This document shows, in pieces, positions 1-14,000 of a stretch of 64,000 nt of DNA. The position numbers and the translations under genes are program-made. The notes beneath the pieces were generated by a model, which worked only from the letters and a program-made list of their open reading frames with translations, did not search any database and was not told where the DNA came from. Within the stretch, counting starts at the first letter, position 1; the number at the start of each line of letters is the position of its first letter. Source of the stretch: Xestospongia bergquistia (Eukaryota; Porifera; Demospongiae; Haplosclerida; Petrosiidae); assembly GCA_963965975.1 (NCBI GenBank), contig OZ014425.1, forward strand, positions 3,733,501 through 3,797,500. The letters are read 5' to 3'.

Positions 1-3000
1 AAAGAGATAAGAACAGTCTTTGTAATTTGATCTTATATATTTTCCTCCAGTTAGAAAAGTCTCTGGAAAATGTAGTGTTATAAATGGCATTACCTAATAT
101 TATTAAACAATAAATATATTTTATTATCTCATAGTACACAGTACCTGGATATAGAACAAAAATGGATAGAACAATGTTGGAAGTGGTTTGTCTAACAATA
201 TTATTATAACTAGTATTATAACTTCAACAATTACTACAATAATAGAATTAATATTACACTCAATAATATATTTAGTTATACCTAAGACTGGAATAAGAAC
301 AACATTAGAGTTGGTACAAGTTACACATCTGTTTAATAACACACTTACTCCCTGACCTTTAGGACATTCTCCACATAATAAACCTAACAGATGTTAGTAA
401 ATAACTATTGATTGTTACACTATACCTTTTCGTCCACATGCACATTGTCTGCTTGGTTGTGAGTTAGTGTAGACATAAGCACAATATGATGGACCTATAC
501 TTGTATTAAAGAAACATTGACAATAGCCTGGTGGACATTGATAGAAGTAGAGATTAGGTTCTTGTCCATGTAATCTAGTAGCCCATTGGTATGACTATTA
601 GAGAGAGAAACAGAACATGGAGATACTTTATGTCTAGTGTAATATACCTGAATAATAATAGAGTCTTGGTCTTCTTCACAAAGTACTATCTGACGTTGAT
701 TGTTATCACAAGTGCAGTACTTATGAAGTGAGTGACTACTGTCCAGAGATGAGAGCTGATATCCACCAAGACATTCTTTACCCAAAAGAGGTAAATTATA
801 AACAGCACTCTTAAAGAAAATAGTTTTATAATTCAATTTTTGTCATACTTACTGAAGAACTTTGAACAGCAAAGCTAACTTGTTGTATAGTAACATTGCC
901 TAGTGAGCCATCATCAGTGAAGTTAGAAATAGAATAAGATACATTAGTAACATATGGTTCTTTAGTTATTAAGAAAGTATCTGGCTTCAGATGAACTAAC
1001 ATTTCATCAATAGTCACATTCTACATGGATTACCATCATTGAAACAAAAACTTTAAAGTGTATAAAATACCTGATATTTTTTGTTTGGAATAAAAGACAA
1101 TCTTGTAATTGAGCCTGTGAGTTGTCCTAATTCATCTATTGCCTTCAATGCAAGTTTTAGATTTTGTCCAGGCCAACCAGTCAACTAACAACAGTTATTC
1201 AATTTAAGAATGTCATAGACACTCTAACCTCTGTAGAATCAGCATTGATATTAACAGCTGTAGTAACAATAGATTTGTGTCTATCCTCTTGATTAGTATA
1301 ACCAATATTGTTATTATCATCTCTGTATAATAGAGATATTAAAAAGAAGGAGAAATATATTGTGAATACCTGATATTAAAGATGGGCCATTCAGGAAAAT
1401 AAGATGCATTAAAGAAAGGTTGAGTAAATCCTGTCCAGGTACAGGCAGAGAGGCTGGAGGCATAAATAGCTGAACCAAATAATGCTGTGTTGTCAGTAAA
1501 TGTGATATTAATACCATCCTTGAAACAGGGATAGAGAAAAAGAATTTTAATATTTATTAATTACATTATTAAATTAACGATAATGGATGATAAAACATAA
1601 TCATATTAGAATCAAGTATACCTATCATATCAAAATATAATAATATATGCTGATAATTATTATGAGAACATTAAAATCACATAATATATTATCATTATTT
1701 CTCACCTGGACCCATTGAGAAGGAGGTCTTTGTTGATTAGAATATAATAACATAAAACATTGTGGATTATATTGAATTTTAGTAAAAACTGAGGATTTCC
1801 TTGTACTATCAACAAATATGCTTGAACCATACCTATAAAAAAGACAATATATGTGTATATAATTTTTAATAATCATATAGAGTGTACATACCGACCAGAG
1901 TTCCCTTGAAAGAGCATATTCAAACCAGGCAAGAGTCTAAGTTGTGCAAAGGAAAGAAGGTGGAGTGCACCTCCATCTACAGCAGTATTATTAATGAAGT
2001 ACTGTTTACCACTCATTGTTAAACGACTACCAATAGCCTAACAAAATAGTAGAACTGATAACAATTACAATATCAATGTATTAACTTACTCTCAGAGAAG
2101 ATCCAGTATTGCCAATGAATTTATTAGTACCAGAGAGATTAAATGGTAGATTACCCAGACTAACGATTCCATTAGTTCCAGTATTATTAATAAAAGTACT
2201 GTTATAAATGGAAAGTATTTATTTCACTCTAAATTAATACGTTAATTTGCAGCTTACAAGGATCGATTACAATGAAATATAGAATTCATGTAAATTGCTC
2301 ACTGTGTAATTTTGTTTATGTGTTGTACTTTCATATACCAATAAATTATACAACTTGTTGGTATGTGAAATTAGTTTATACTCTGTATATGATAAGTTGT
2401 TTTAACAAGAGACAAAGTTATGCTTTCATTTGTAAATACAAGAAATGCATTATCAATGGTAAATTTTACTACATTGTAAAAGTTTTGAGGTTGATTTAAC
2501 TAATTTAATATTATTGTCAACAGATTGCATGTAGTAATTCTATTTGATAAAAAAAGGAGCAACAATATTTTATTATTAATGTACTATGGCATTACTGTTT
2601 GTGCAGTAATGGCTAGAATTAATAGTGATTTTATTTTTATCCTTAGGCTATATGAAATGTTGTGTTGTGCATTTCATATAATCTATGTCAGGGCTATTAC
2701 TCAATATTGAAAAAGATAGTTTGTTTTAACTATAGTAAGTAATCAATGGTAAAATAAACTGCATACATACCTACAAGTACATTTGTCATTGGAAAGCAAC
2801 AACAGCATATGTTGTTTTGATTAATATGGAATTTACAGTTTATATAGTTCATTAGTTGACTTGTTAGCATGTTGTACAGAAGGGTGACAGCTGTCTCTTG
2901 TCTAATTAATGTTATAACTCAGACAGTAATTTACTACATGACTTGTCAATTAGTATATTAACTATGTAGTGATTGCCAATCTCTCATTGCATATTAAATA

Positions 3001-4679
3001 TAACTCAAATTATATATCACTCCATATATGGTAACAATCCTGGACTAGCTAGCATCTTATTTGGTCTAAGAATAAAAGTAAAATTATAATCAGTTTTTAT
3101 ATTAGCTACACAGATAGTCAATGGTATAATATATTAGTAGTCAAAACAGTATTAAAATTTACTTTCAGTCTGTATCCAATATTCAACCTGTAAAATATAA
3201 CTGTTAAATCAACTATGGAGTTTTTACAGATACACTTAACATATATAATTATAAAAGAAGTGCTTTGAAATAATAGACAAACCTATAACTATGTCATTGA
3301 TAGAAGATGAATCTACAGGTTTATTTAGACAATCATCTTACCAGTCATGAATATTATGAATTGGAAATGATTCCTTTTCTTGAAATTCTTCATATAGTGA
3401 AGCAGCTACAGCAGCACCAAATTCATTCTCTGAGAGTACACCTCTGTTACCCACAAATGTACAATTATCCAATTCTAATAAATTCCCTCGACCACCTTGA
3501 AGGATGACATAAAAATACATCCCTCCACCAGCATCACCTTGGTTACCCTCGAAATAACAATCTTTAAATCGAATGATATGAGGTCCTTTTTGTAAACTCT
3601 TCGACTGAACTGAGTTAATAAACCCACCTGCACCAAGTCCACCTGAGTTATCAATGAATGTAGTGTTAGTTACAATACCTATATGTTGAGAATTCAAACC
3701 ATTGTACACAAAGTATAATCCTCCACCATAAATTCTAGCATAGTTGTTAATAAATTGGCATCCATCAATAGAGATAATAACATTGTGATCTCTTCTATTC
3801 ACAAATACTCCTAATCCACCAGCTCTGCCAGTTAATACACCATTATAAAATGCATCACTAGTTGATCTGAATGTTCTGTTGTTAGTTAAAGCTGAATTAT
3901 TAATAAAAGATGTGTTGATGACTTCAATTTTAGAAATGCCATAACTATAGTCAATATTTCCGTATGTGATTGTCACTGCTCCAGTATTACCTCTGAAAGG
4001 TTCTTGGATTATGCCAGTCCCATTGTTTTCATGAAAATAACTATTAACTATAGAAACTGATTCACAATTGTGAATGTCAAAAGCTGCCTCTTTAAAATAT
4101 CTAAAATGATAAATACAATTAAATATATACTAATATTTTTTTGACATTTAAAGTTTTAATGTAAAATGTTTTACAAGTTACAATTTTGCAGGCTTACCGA
4201 AAAACCACATTTTCAATTCTCACTTTCATTACAGTATCAAGACGAAATGGCAACGCACAAGATTCAGCTGAAATATCAGCTATCTCTACTGATGTACTCT
4301 GATTGAAGTACAGTGAATGTTGTATTGAGTCAGGTACTTGAGATTGTTGGATAACACACTTGATAGTGGTGTCATATATATTATGACTGAGACTGTTAAT
4401 GTTAACTGAACTCCATAACAACACTGGATGAGATATTATGTGTTCACCAGGTGCTAACTGAACGTTTACAACGTTACAAGATCCACTTAAAGAAGCAGCA
4501 AAGTTCAAGGCATTTTGTAAACTGTTAAAAGTACAGTTGATAGACGTACTATTAATACAGTGATGGCTAATTCCTTCTCCAGTAATCAAGAGATAAAAGA
4601 CGGTGCTATCATTGTTACAATTAGAAACACAATATACTGGAACCAGCCAACAACAGGTCAAGAACAGCAAACGATACAT
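1..4679 (-). CDS. Beta-helix multipass receptor-like protein, copy 1 (3' end outside window)
   Basis: This is the left-most copy of the array, read leftwards from ATG at 4679. Exon 1 (4679 to about 4198) begins with a hydrophobic signal peptide (MYRLLFLTCCWLV). Exon 2 (about 4100-3342) holds beta-helix repeats with FINN, GGGLYF and GGGMYF motifs, like the FxxN/GGA(I,L) repeats of chlamydial Pmp adhesins. Later exons at about 2198-2090, 2040-1890, 1835-1700, 1520-1370, 1290-1200, 1180-1070, 1020-850, 835-645 and 595-425 carry the rest of the ectodomain and a Cys-rich stalk. The first membrane segment is in the exon around 342-130. The remaining membrane exons lie beyond base 1. No function is proven; a cell-surface adhesin or receptor is an inference from architecture. 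Exon limits are by eye from GT/AG sites and alignment to the other copies. Confidence 0.75.
2199..3341 (-). other. Long intron 2 of copy 1
   Basis: About 1.14 kb between a donor at 3341 and an acceptor just above 2198. Most of it aligns by eye to the intron of copy 2 (8259-9472), for example the shared stretch around 2480-2530 and 8660-8710. Short open frames inside it are not conserved between the two copies, so I see no gene here. Confidence 0.7.
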
Positions 4680-4894
4680 ATTGGTAATGATGCAGCAGAA
4701 GACTATCCATCAATGCCACACCTCAAAAAATGAAAGGATTGTTTAACAAAATCCAAAACATCCTTGATATCATAATTGTTTATGTTCTTGTTAGTAAATA
4801 AAGTTTTCATCTATAAGCTATTAAACACACATAATTTCAAGTCAACAAAATTATATATACATATATACATACTATCAAAATTCATAAATCATTA

Positions 4895-7800
4895 TTAATG
4901 ATTTATAGGAGCTAAAAGAGCTTCATGGTTATTGAAAGCAAAATAATAACTAACAACATGGTCATTACAGTTCATTGGAATTTCATCTTCTATCTCTTCA
5001 AATGAAGTTAACTGATTATAACGAAACTGTCGACACAAATTTCTAATTATCACTAGGAATACAACAATAAAGACAAACACCATTATAAAAAATGGTATAT
5101 AGTAACCCACAAGTAACAGTTTAGCTAAGGGAGTTATAAAGTGAATGACCTCCTTTCCACAGTCTAATACATTATATGTTGTAGATATATTATTATCTGG
5201 AAAAATAGCTAAATTATCTTGAAGTGAAGGGTTAGTGTGTAGGACTAGGACAGCAAATAATATAGTCAGAATAGTTAATTCAAGATAGTTGACCTTCTTG
5301 TTTTTATAAGGTTTGATATAACCATAGATCATAATCCATATTATAACAATCATCAGAATAACAATCTAACAAATAATAATAATAATATATAAACTGTACT
5401 AGTGTTATCAGGACTAACTGTATTCCCAGGAAATAAAGTAAGAACCAACATTAGAATAAAACGCCTTCCCAATTCTATACCACACCACCATGATAATTTA
5501 ATATTAAATGATTGTTTTAGAGATGAACTCATTCTAAATAGCCACCCATATATCTAAATAATTATAATAATGTTAACTAATCAATACCTTCCTTACATGT
5601 CTGTAATCTTTATAAGTTAGAAGTGAGAGACCAGGTAGAAGTAGTACTGTTAGTATTAAAACAAGAACAGCTATACCTCCTATGAAAGCATGTCCATCAG
5701 TAAAGCATTCAATTTCACCATTCAAATACCATACCTAATGTATTTACAACATTAATATGATATTATATATTGTATGTACTACTTACATGTTTGGAGTGAG
5801 CAATTTTAGGACAGTTTAATATACTAAGTGCTGTATAAACAGTATGAGTATACACTAGTAATAGTACTGTCCATGCTCCGTGTAACTTAAGTGTGGGCAC
5901 TGTATATCTTCTGCATGTTTTCCCTGCACAATATGAACTGATATGAGGAGAGAGTGAAAATATCAAGATCAATAATGATTGATTGACTATAAGGATAATC
6001 TTACTTTAACGTAATTATTAAAGTCACAACAATAATTGATGTCACAAATGGTAGAAACCTCAAACCATAGGATACTACAATGTTCAGGTTACTATAAACA
6101 CAAAAATCATAAGGAAAATAAAGACTCAAAGCACTAGATAAATAATACAACTAGAGGATCAGAAAGAGATAAGAACAGTCTTTGTAATTTGATCTTACAT
6201 ATTTTCCTCCAGTTAGAAAAGTATCTGGAAATTGTAGTGTTATAAATGGTGCTACCTAATATTATTAAACAATAAATATATTTTATTATCTCATAGTACA
6301 TAGTACCTGGATATAGAACAAAAATGGATAGAGCCATGTTGGGAGTGGTTTGTCTAACAATATTATTATAACTAGTATTATTACTTCAGCAATTACTACA
6401 ATAATAGAATTAATATTACACTCAATAATATATTTAGTTATACCTAAGACTGGAATAAGAACAACTTTAAAGTTGGCACAAGTCACACATCTGTTTAATA
6501 ACACACTTACTCCCTGACCTTCAGGGCACTCTCCACATAATAAACCTAACAGATGTCAGTAAATAAGTACTAATTGTTACACTATACCTTTTCGTCCACA
6601 TGCACATTGTCTGTTTGGTTGTGAGTTAGTGTAGACATAAGCACAATATGATGGACCTATACTTGTATTAAAGAAACATTGACAATAGCCTGGTGGACAT
6701 TGATAGAAGTAGAGATTAGGTTCTTGTCCATGTAATCTAGTAGCCCATTGGTATGACTATTAGAGAGAGAAACAGAACATGGAGATACTTTATGTCCAGT
6801 GTAATATACCTGAATAATAATAGAGTCTTGGTCTTCTTCACAAAGTACTATCTGACGTTGATTGTTATCACAAGTACAGTATTTACGAAGCGAGTGACTA
6901 CTGTCCAGAGATGAGAGCTGATATCCACCAAGACATTCTTTACCCAAAAGAGGTAAATTATAAACAGCACTCTTTAAGAAAATAGTTTTATAATTCAATT
7001 TTTGTCATACTTACTGATGAACCTTGAACAGCAAAGCTAACTTGTTGTATAGTAACATTGCCTAGTGAGCCATCAGTGTAGTTAGAAATAGAATAAGATA
7101 CATTAGTAACATATGGTTCTTTAGTTATTAAGAAAGTATCTGGCTTCAGATGAACTAACATTTCATCAGTAGTCACATTCTACATAGATTACTATCATTG
7201 AAACAAAAACTTTAAAGTGTATAAAATACCTGATATTTTTTGTTTGGAATAAAATTGAATCTTGTAATTGAACCTGTGAGTTGTCCTAATTCATCTATTG
7301 CCTTCAATGAAAGTTTTAGATTTTGTCCTGGCCAACCAGTCAACTAACAACAGTTATTCAATTTAAGAATGTCATAGACACTCTAACCTCTGTGGAATCA
7401 GTATTGATATTAACAGCTGTAGTAACAATAGATTTGTGACTATCCTCTTGATTAGTATAACCAATATTGTTATTATCATCTCTGTATAATAGAGATAGTA
7501 AAAAGAAGGAGAAATATATTGTGAGTACCTGATATTAAAGATGGGCCATTCAGGAAAATAAGATGCATTAAAGAAAGGTTGAGTAAATCCTGTCCAGGTA
7601 CAGGCAGAGAGGCTGGAGGCAAAAATAGCTGAACCAAATAATGCTGTGTTGTCAGTAAATGTGATATTGATACCATCCTGTAAAAAGATAAATAAAGTAT
7701 TAATTTAAAGGCCCAAATATACGTGTCCATTTTAACAAATTGTAAACTTTGTCGCATTTTTTCACCTGGTCCCATTGAGAAGGAGGTCTTCGTTGATTAG

Positions 7801-10800
7801 AATATAATAACATAAAACATTGTGGGTTATATTGAATTTTAGTAAAAACTGGAGATTTCCCTGTACTATCAACAAATATGCTTGAACCATACCTATAACA
7901 AAGACAATATATGTTTATATAATTTTTAATAATCATATAGAGTGTACATACCGACCAGAGTTCCCTTGAAAGAGCATATTCAAACCAGGCAAGAGTCTAA
8001 GTTGTGCAAAGGAAAGAAGGTGGAGTGCACCTCCATCTACAGCAGTATTATTAATGAAGTACTGTTTACCACTCATTGTTAAACGACTACCAATAGCCTA
8101 ACAAAATAGTAGAACTGATAACAATTACAATATCAATGTATTAACTTACTCTCAGAGAAGATCCAGTATTGCCAATGAATTTATTAGTACCAGAGAGATT
8201 AAATGGTAGATTACCCAAACTAACAATTCCATTAGTTCCAGTATTATTAATAAAAGTACTGTTATAAATGGAAAGTATATATTTTACTCTAATATCATTC
8301 ATACAGTACTACGGTATATATTATGACAGTTGTCATTGACCTTTGTAACACTAACTAAAACAATATTTGCGTTTTCTTTCTACAAGTTATAGAACACAAG
8401 GATAACCTACATGATAATTTACAACTCTAAATAGCAACAGTAAGTTATGATTGTCAAATCAAATACTGAATCTAATGTCAAAACGAAACTATCTACTTAT
8501 AAATCAATAATATATGGTAAGTTGTTTTAACAAGAGAATAGACAAAGTTATGCTTATGCTTATTTCATTTGTAAATGCAAAAACTGCATTATCACAAATC
8601 AATCATTTTATTGGAAATGGTAAAGTTTACTACATTGTAAAAGTTTTGAGGTTGATTTAACTAATTTAATATTATTGTCAACAGATTGCATGTAGTAATT
8701 CTATTTGATGTAAAAAACTAACAACAATACTATTTTCATTATTAATATACTATGGGATTACTGTTTGTGCAGTAATGGCTAGAACTAATAGCGATTTTAT
8801 TTTTATCTTTAGACTATGAAATGTTGGGCCCAGCATTTTATATAGTCCAGGTCAGGACTGTTACTCAATATTGAAAAAGATAGTTTGTTTTAACTACATT
8901 AAGTAATCAACAGTCAAATAAACTACATACATACCTACAAAGTACATTTATAATTGGAAAGCAACAACAACATATGTTGTTTTGATTAATGGAATTGATA
9001 GTTCACATAGTTTATTAGTATGACAGCCCTCACTCACTTGTCTCTTGTCTAAATAATGTCATAACTCAGTCAGTAATTTACTACATGACTTATCAGTTAG
9101 TAATAATAATAACTATGTGGTGTTTGCCAATATCTCGTTACATATTATTATTCAACTCAAATTATATATCAATCTATATGGTAATAACCCTAAACCAGCT
9201 AGCATCTTATTTGGTCTAAGGATAAAAGTAAAATCATAATCAGTTTTTATATTACCTACACAGATAGTCAATGGTATAGTACATTAGTAATCAAAACAGT
9301 ATTAAAATTTACTTTCAGTTGTATCCAATATTCAACCTGTGAAATATAACTGTTAAATCAACTATGGAGTTTTTACAGATACACTTAACATATATAATTA
9401 TAAAAGAAATGCTTTGAAATAATAGACAAACATATAGCTGTGCCATTTATAGGAGATGAGTCTACAACTTACCAGTCATGAATATTATGAATTGGAAACG
9501 ATTCCTTTTCTTGAAATTCTTCATATAGTGAAGCAGCTATAGCAGCACCAAATTCATTCTCTGAGAGTACACCTCTGTTACCCACAAATGTACAATTATC
9601 CAGTTCTAATAAATTCCCTCGACCACCTTGAAGGATGACATAAAAATACATCCCTCCACCAGCATCACCTTGGTTACCCTTGAAATAACAATCTTTAAAT
9701 CGAACGATATGAGGTCCTTTTTGTAAACCTTGTGACAGTACAGAACTAACAAACCCGCCTGCACCAAGTCCACCTGAGTTATCAATGAATGTAGTGTTAG
9801 TTACAATACCTATATGTTGAGAATTCAAACCATTGTACACAAAGTATAATCCTCCACCATAAATTCTAGCATAGTTGTTAATAAATTGGCATCCATCAAT
9901 AGAGATAATAACATTGTGATCTCTTCTATTCACAAATACTCCTAATCCACCAGCTCTGCCAGTTAATACACCATTATAAAATGCATCACTAGTTGATCTG
10001 AATGTCCTGTTGTTAGTTAAAGCTGAATTATTAATAAAAGATGTGTTGATGACTTCAATTTTAGGAATGCCATAACTATAGTCAATATTTCCATATGTGA
10101 TTGCCACTGCTCCAGTATTACCTCTGAAAGGTTCTTGGATTATGCCACTTCCTTTGTTTTCATGAAAATAACTATTAACTATAGAAACTGATTCACAATT
10201 ATGAATGTCAAAAGCTGCCTCTTTAAAATACCTAAAATGATAAATACAATTAAATATATACTAATAATTTTTTGACATTTAAAGTTTTAACGTAAAATGT
10301 TTTACAAGTTACAATTTTGTAGGCTTACCGAAAAACCACATTTTCAATTCTCACTTTCATTACAGTATCAAGACGAAATGGTAAGGCACAAGATTCAGCT
10401 GAAATATCAGCTATCTCTACTGATGTACTCTGATTGAAGTACAGTGAATGTTGTATTGAGTCAGGTACTTGAGATTGTTGGATAACACACTTGATAGTGG
10501 TGTCATATATATTATGACTGAGACTGTTAATGTTAACTGAACTACATAACAACACTGGATGAGATATTATGTGTTCACCAGGTGCTAACTGAACGTTTAC
10601 AACGTTACAAGATCCACTTAAAGAAGCAGCAAAGTTCAAGGCATTTTGTAAACTGTTAAAAGTACAGTTGATAGACGTACTATTAATACAGTGATGACTA
10701 ATTCCTTCTCCAGTAATCAAGAGATAAAAGACGGTGCTATCATTGTTACAATTAGAAACACAATACACTGGAACCAACCAACAACAGATCAGGAACAGCA

Positions 10801-10810
10801 AACGATACAT
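4895..10810 (-). CDS. Beta-helix multipass receptor-like protein, copy 2 (complete)
   Basis: A complete copy of about 18 exons, read leftwards. Exon 1 (10810-10329) has the signal peptide. Exon 2 (10231-9473) and exon 3 (8258-8150) carry right-handed beta-helix repeats (FINN, GGGLYF, GGGMYFYV, FVGNRG). Further ectodomain exons run from about 8099 to 6810. An exon near 6757-6588 encodes a Cys-rich stalk (CPPGYCQC, then CACGRKG), and the next has CGECPEGQG followed by the first membrane helix (about 6541-6306). Exons at about 6254-6206, 6090-6003, 5999-5788, 5736-5587, 5555-5400 and 5366-4895 supply roughly seven more hydrophobic segments and an acidic cytoplasmic tail (FEEIEDEIP). The design recalls extracellular beta-helix proteins with a multipass anchor in early animals and choanoflagellates. 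Ligand and function are unknown. Confidence 0.8.
8259..9472 (-). other. Long intron 2 of copy 2
   Basis: About 1.2 kb, clearly homologous to intron 2 of copy 1 along most of its length but unlike the 438 bp intron of copy 3. It is AT-rich, has no conserved open frame, and I see no RNA gene. Confidence 0.7.
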
Positions 10811-11011
10811 ATTGGTAATGATACAGCAGAAGACTATCCATCAATGCCACACCTCAAAAAATCAATGGGTTGTTTTAACAAAATCCAAAACATCCTTGAT
10901 ATCATAATTGTTTATGTTTTTGTTAGTAAATAAAGTTTTCATCTATAAGCTATTAAACACACGTAATTTCAAGTCAACAAAATTATATATACATATATAC
11001 ATACTATCAAT

Positions 11012-14000
11012 TCATAAATCATTATTGTTGATTATAGGAGTTAAAAGAGCATCATCATTATCAAAAACTAAGTAATAACTAACAACATGGCCATTACAGT
11101 TCATTGGAATTTCATCTTCTATCTCTTCAAATGAAGTTAACTGATTATATCGAAACTGTCGATACAAATTTCTAATTATCACCAGGAATACAACAATAAA
11201 GACAAACACCATTATAACAAGTGGTATATAGTAACCCACAAGTAACAGCTTAGCTATGGGAGTTATAAAGTGAATGACCTCCTTTCCACAGTCTAATACA
11301 TTATATGTTGTGGATATATTATTATCTGGAAAAATAGCTAAATTATCTTGAAGTGAAGGGTTAGTGCGTAGTACTAGGACAGCAAATAATATAGTCAGAA
11401 TAGTTAATTCAAGATAGTTGACCTTCTTGTCTTTATAAGGTTTAATATAACCATAGATCATAATCCATATTATGACAATCATCAGAATAACAATCTAAGA
11501 AATAATAATAATAATAAATTATACTAGTGTTATCAGGACTAACTGTATTCCCAGGAAATAAAGTAAGAACCAAAATTAGAATAAAACGCCTTCCCAATTC
11601 TATACCACACCACCATGATAATTTAATATTAAATGATTGTTTTAGAGATGAACTCATTCTAAATAGCCACCCATATATCTAAATAATTATAATAATGTTA
11701 ACTAAACAATGCCTTCCTTACATATCTATAATCTTTATAAGTTAGAAGTGAGAGACCAGGTAGAAGTAGTACTGTTAGCATTAAAACAAGAACAGCTATA
11801 CCTCCTATGAAAGCATGTCCATCAGTAAAGCATTCAATTTCACCATTCAAATACCATACCTAATGTATTTACAACATTAAAATGATATTATATATTGTAT
11901 GTACTACTTACATGTTTGGAGTGAGCAATTTTAGGACAGTTTAATATATTAAGTGCTGTATAAACAGTATGAGTATACACTAGTAATAGTACTGTCCATG
12001 CTCCATGTAACTTAAGTGTGGGCACTGTATATCCTCTGCATGTTTTCCCTGCACAATATGAACTGATATGAGGAGAGAGTGAAAATATCAAGATCAATAA
12101 TGATTGATTGACTATAAGGATGATCTTACTTTAACGTAATTATTAAAGTCACAACAATAATTGATGTCACAAATGGTAGAAACCTCAAACCATAGGATAC
12201 TACAATGTTTAGGTTACTATAAACACAAAAATCGTATGGAAAATAAAGACTCAAAGCAGTAGATAAATAATACAACTAGAGGATCAGAAAGAGATAAGAA
12301 CAGTCTTTGTAATTTGATCTTACATATTTTCCTCCAGTTAGAAAAGTCTCTGGAAATTGTAGTGTTATAAATGGTGCTACCTAATATTATTAAACAATAA
12401 ATCTATTTTATTATCTCATAGTACACAGTACCTGGATATAGAACAAAAATGGATAGAGCCATGTTGGGAGTGGTTTGTCTAACAATATTATTATAACTAG
12501 TATTATTACTTCAGCAATTACTACAATAATAGAATTAATATTACATTCAATAATATATTTAGTTATACCTAAGACTGGAATAAGAACAACATTAGAGTTG
12601 GTACAAGTCACACATCTGTTTAATAACACACTTACTCCCTGACCTTTAGGACATTCTCCACATAATAAACCTAACAGATGTTAGTAAATAACTACTAATT
12701 GTTACACTATACCTTTTCGTCCACATGCACATTGTCTGTTTGGTTGTGAGTTAGTGTAGACATAAGCACAATATGATGGACCTATACTTGTATTAAAGAA
12801 ACATTGACAATAGCCTGGTGGACATTGATAGAAGTAGAGATTAGGTTCTTGTCCATGTAATCTAGTAGCCCATTGGTATGACTATTAGAGAGAGAAACAG
12901 AACATGGAGATACTTTATGTCCAGTGTAATATACCTGAATAATAATAGAGTCTTGGTCTTCTTCACAAAGTACTATCTGACGTTGATTGTTATCACAAGT
13001 ACAGTATTTACGAAGCGAGTGACTACTGTCCAGAGATGAGAGCTGATATCCACCAAGACATTCTTTACCCAAAAGAGGCAAATTATAAACAGCACTCTTT
13101 AAAAAAATAGTATTATAATTCAATTTTTGTCATACTTACTGATGAACCTTGAACAGCAAAGCTAACTTGTTGTATAGTAACATTGCCTAGTGAGCCATCA
13201 TCAGTGAAGTTAGAAATAGAATAAGATACATTAGTAACATATGGTTCTTTAGTTATTAAGAAAGTATCTGGCTTCAGATGAACTAACATTTCATCAATAT
13301 TCACATTCTACATAGATTACTATCATTGAAACAAAAACTTTAAAGTGTATAAAATACCTGATATTTTTGGTTTGGAATAAAAGACAATCTTGTAATTGAA
13401 CCTGTGAGTTGTCCTAATTCATCTATTGCATTCAATGAAAGTTTTAGATTTTGTCCTGGCCAACCAGTCAACTAACAACAGTTATTCAATTTAAGAATGT
13501 CATAGACACTCTAACCTCTGTGGAATCAGTATTGATATCAACAGCTGTAGTAACAATAGATTTGTGTCTATCCTCTTGATTAGTATAACCAATATTGTTA
13601 TTATCATCTCTGTATAATAGAGATAGTAAAAAGAAGGAGAAATATATTGTGAGTACCTGATATTAAAAATGGGCCATTCAGGAAAATAAGATGCATTAAA
13701 GAAAGGTTGAGTAAATCCTGTCCAGGTACAGGCAGAGAGGCTGGAGGCATAAATAGCTGAACCAAATAATGCTGTGTTGTCAGTAAATGTGATATTAATG
13801 CCATCCTTGAAACAGGGATAGAGAAAAATAATTTTAATATTAATTAATTACATTATTAAATTAACGATAATGGATCATAAAACATAATCATATTAGAATC
13901 AAGTATACCTATCATATCAAAATATAATACTATACGCTGATAATTATTATGAGAACATTAAAATCAGATAATATATTATCATTGTTTCTCACCTGGACCC

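Noticed and set aside
2272-2710. Two plus-strand frames in the long intron of copy 1
   Set aside because: They are not kept in the homologous intron of copy 2 and have no recognisable domain.
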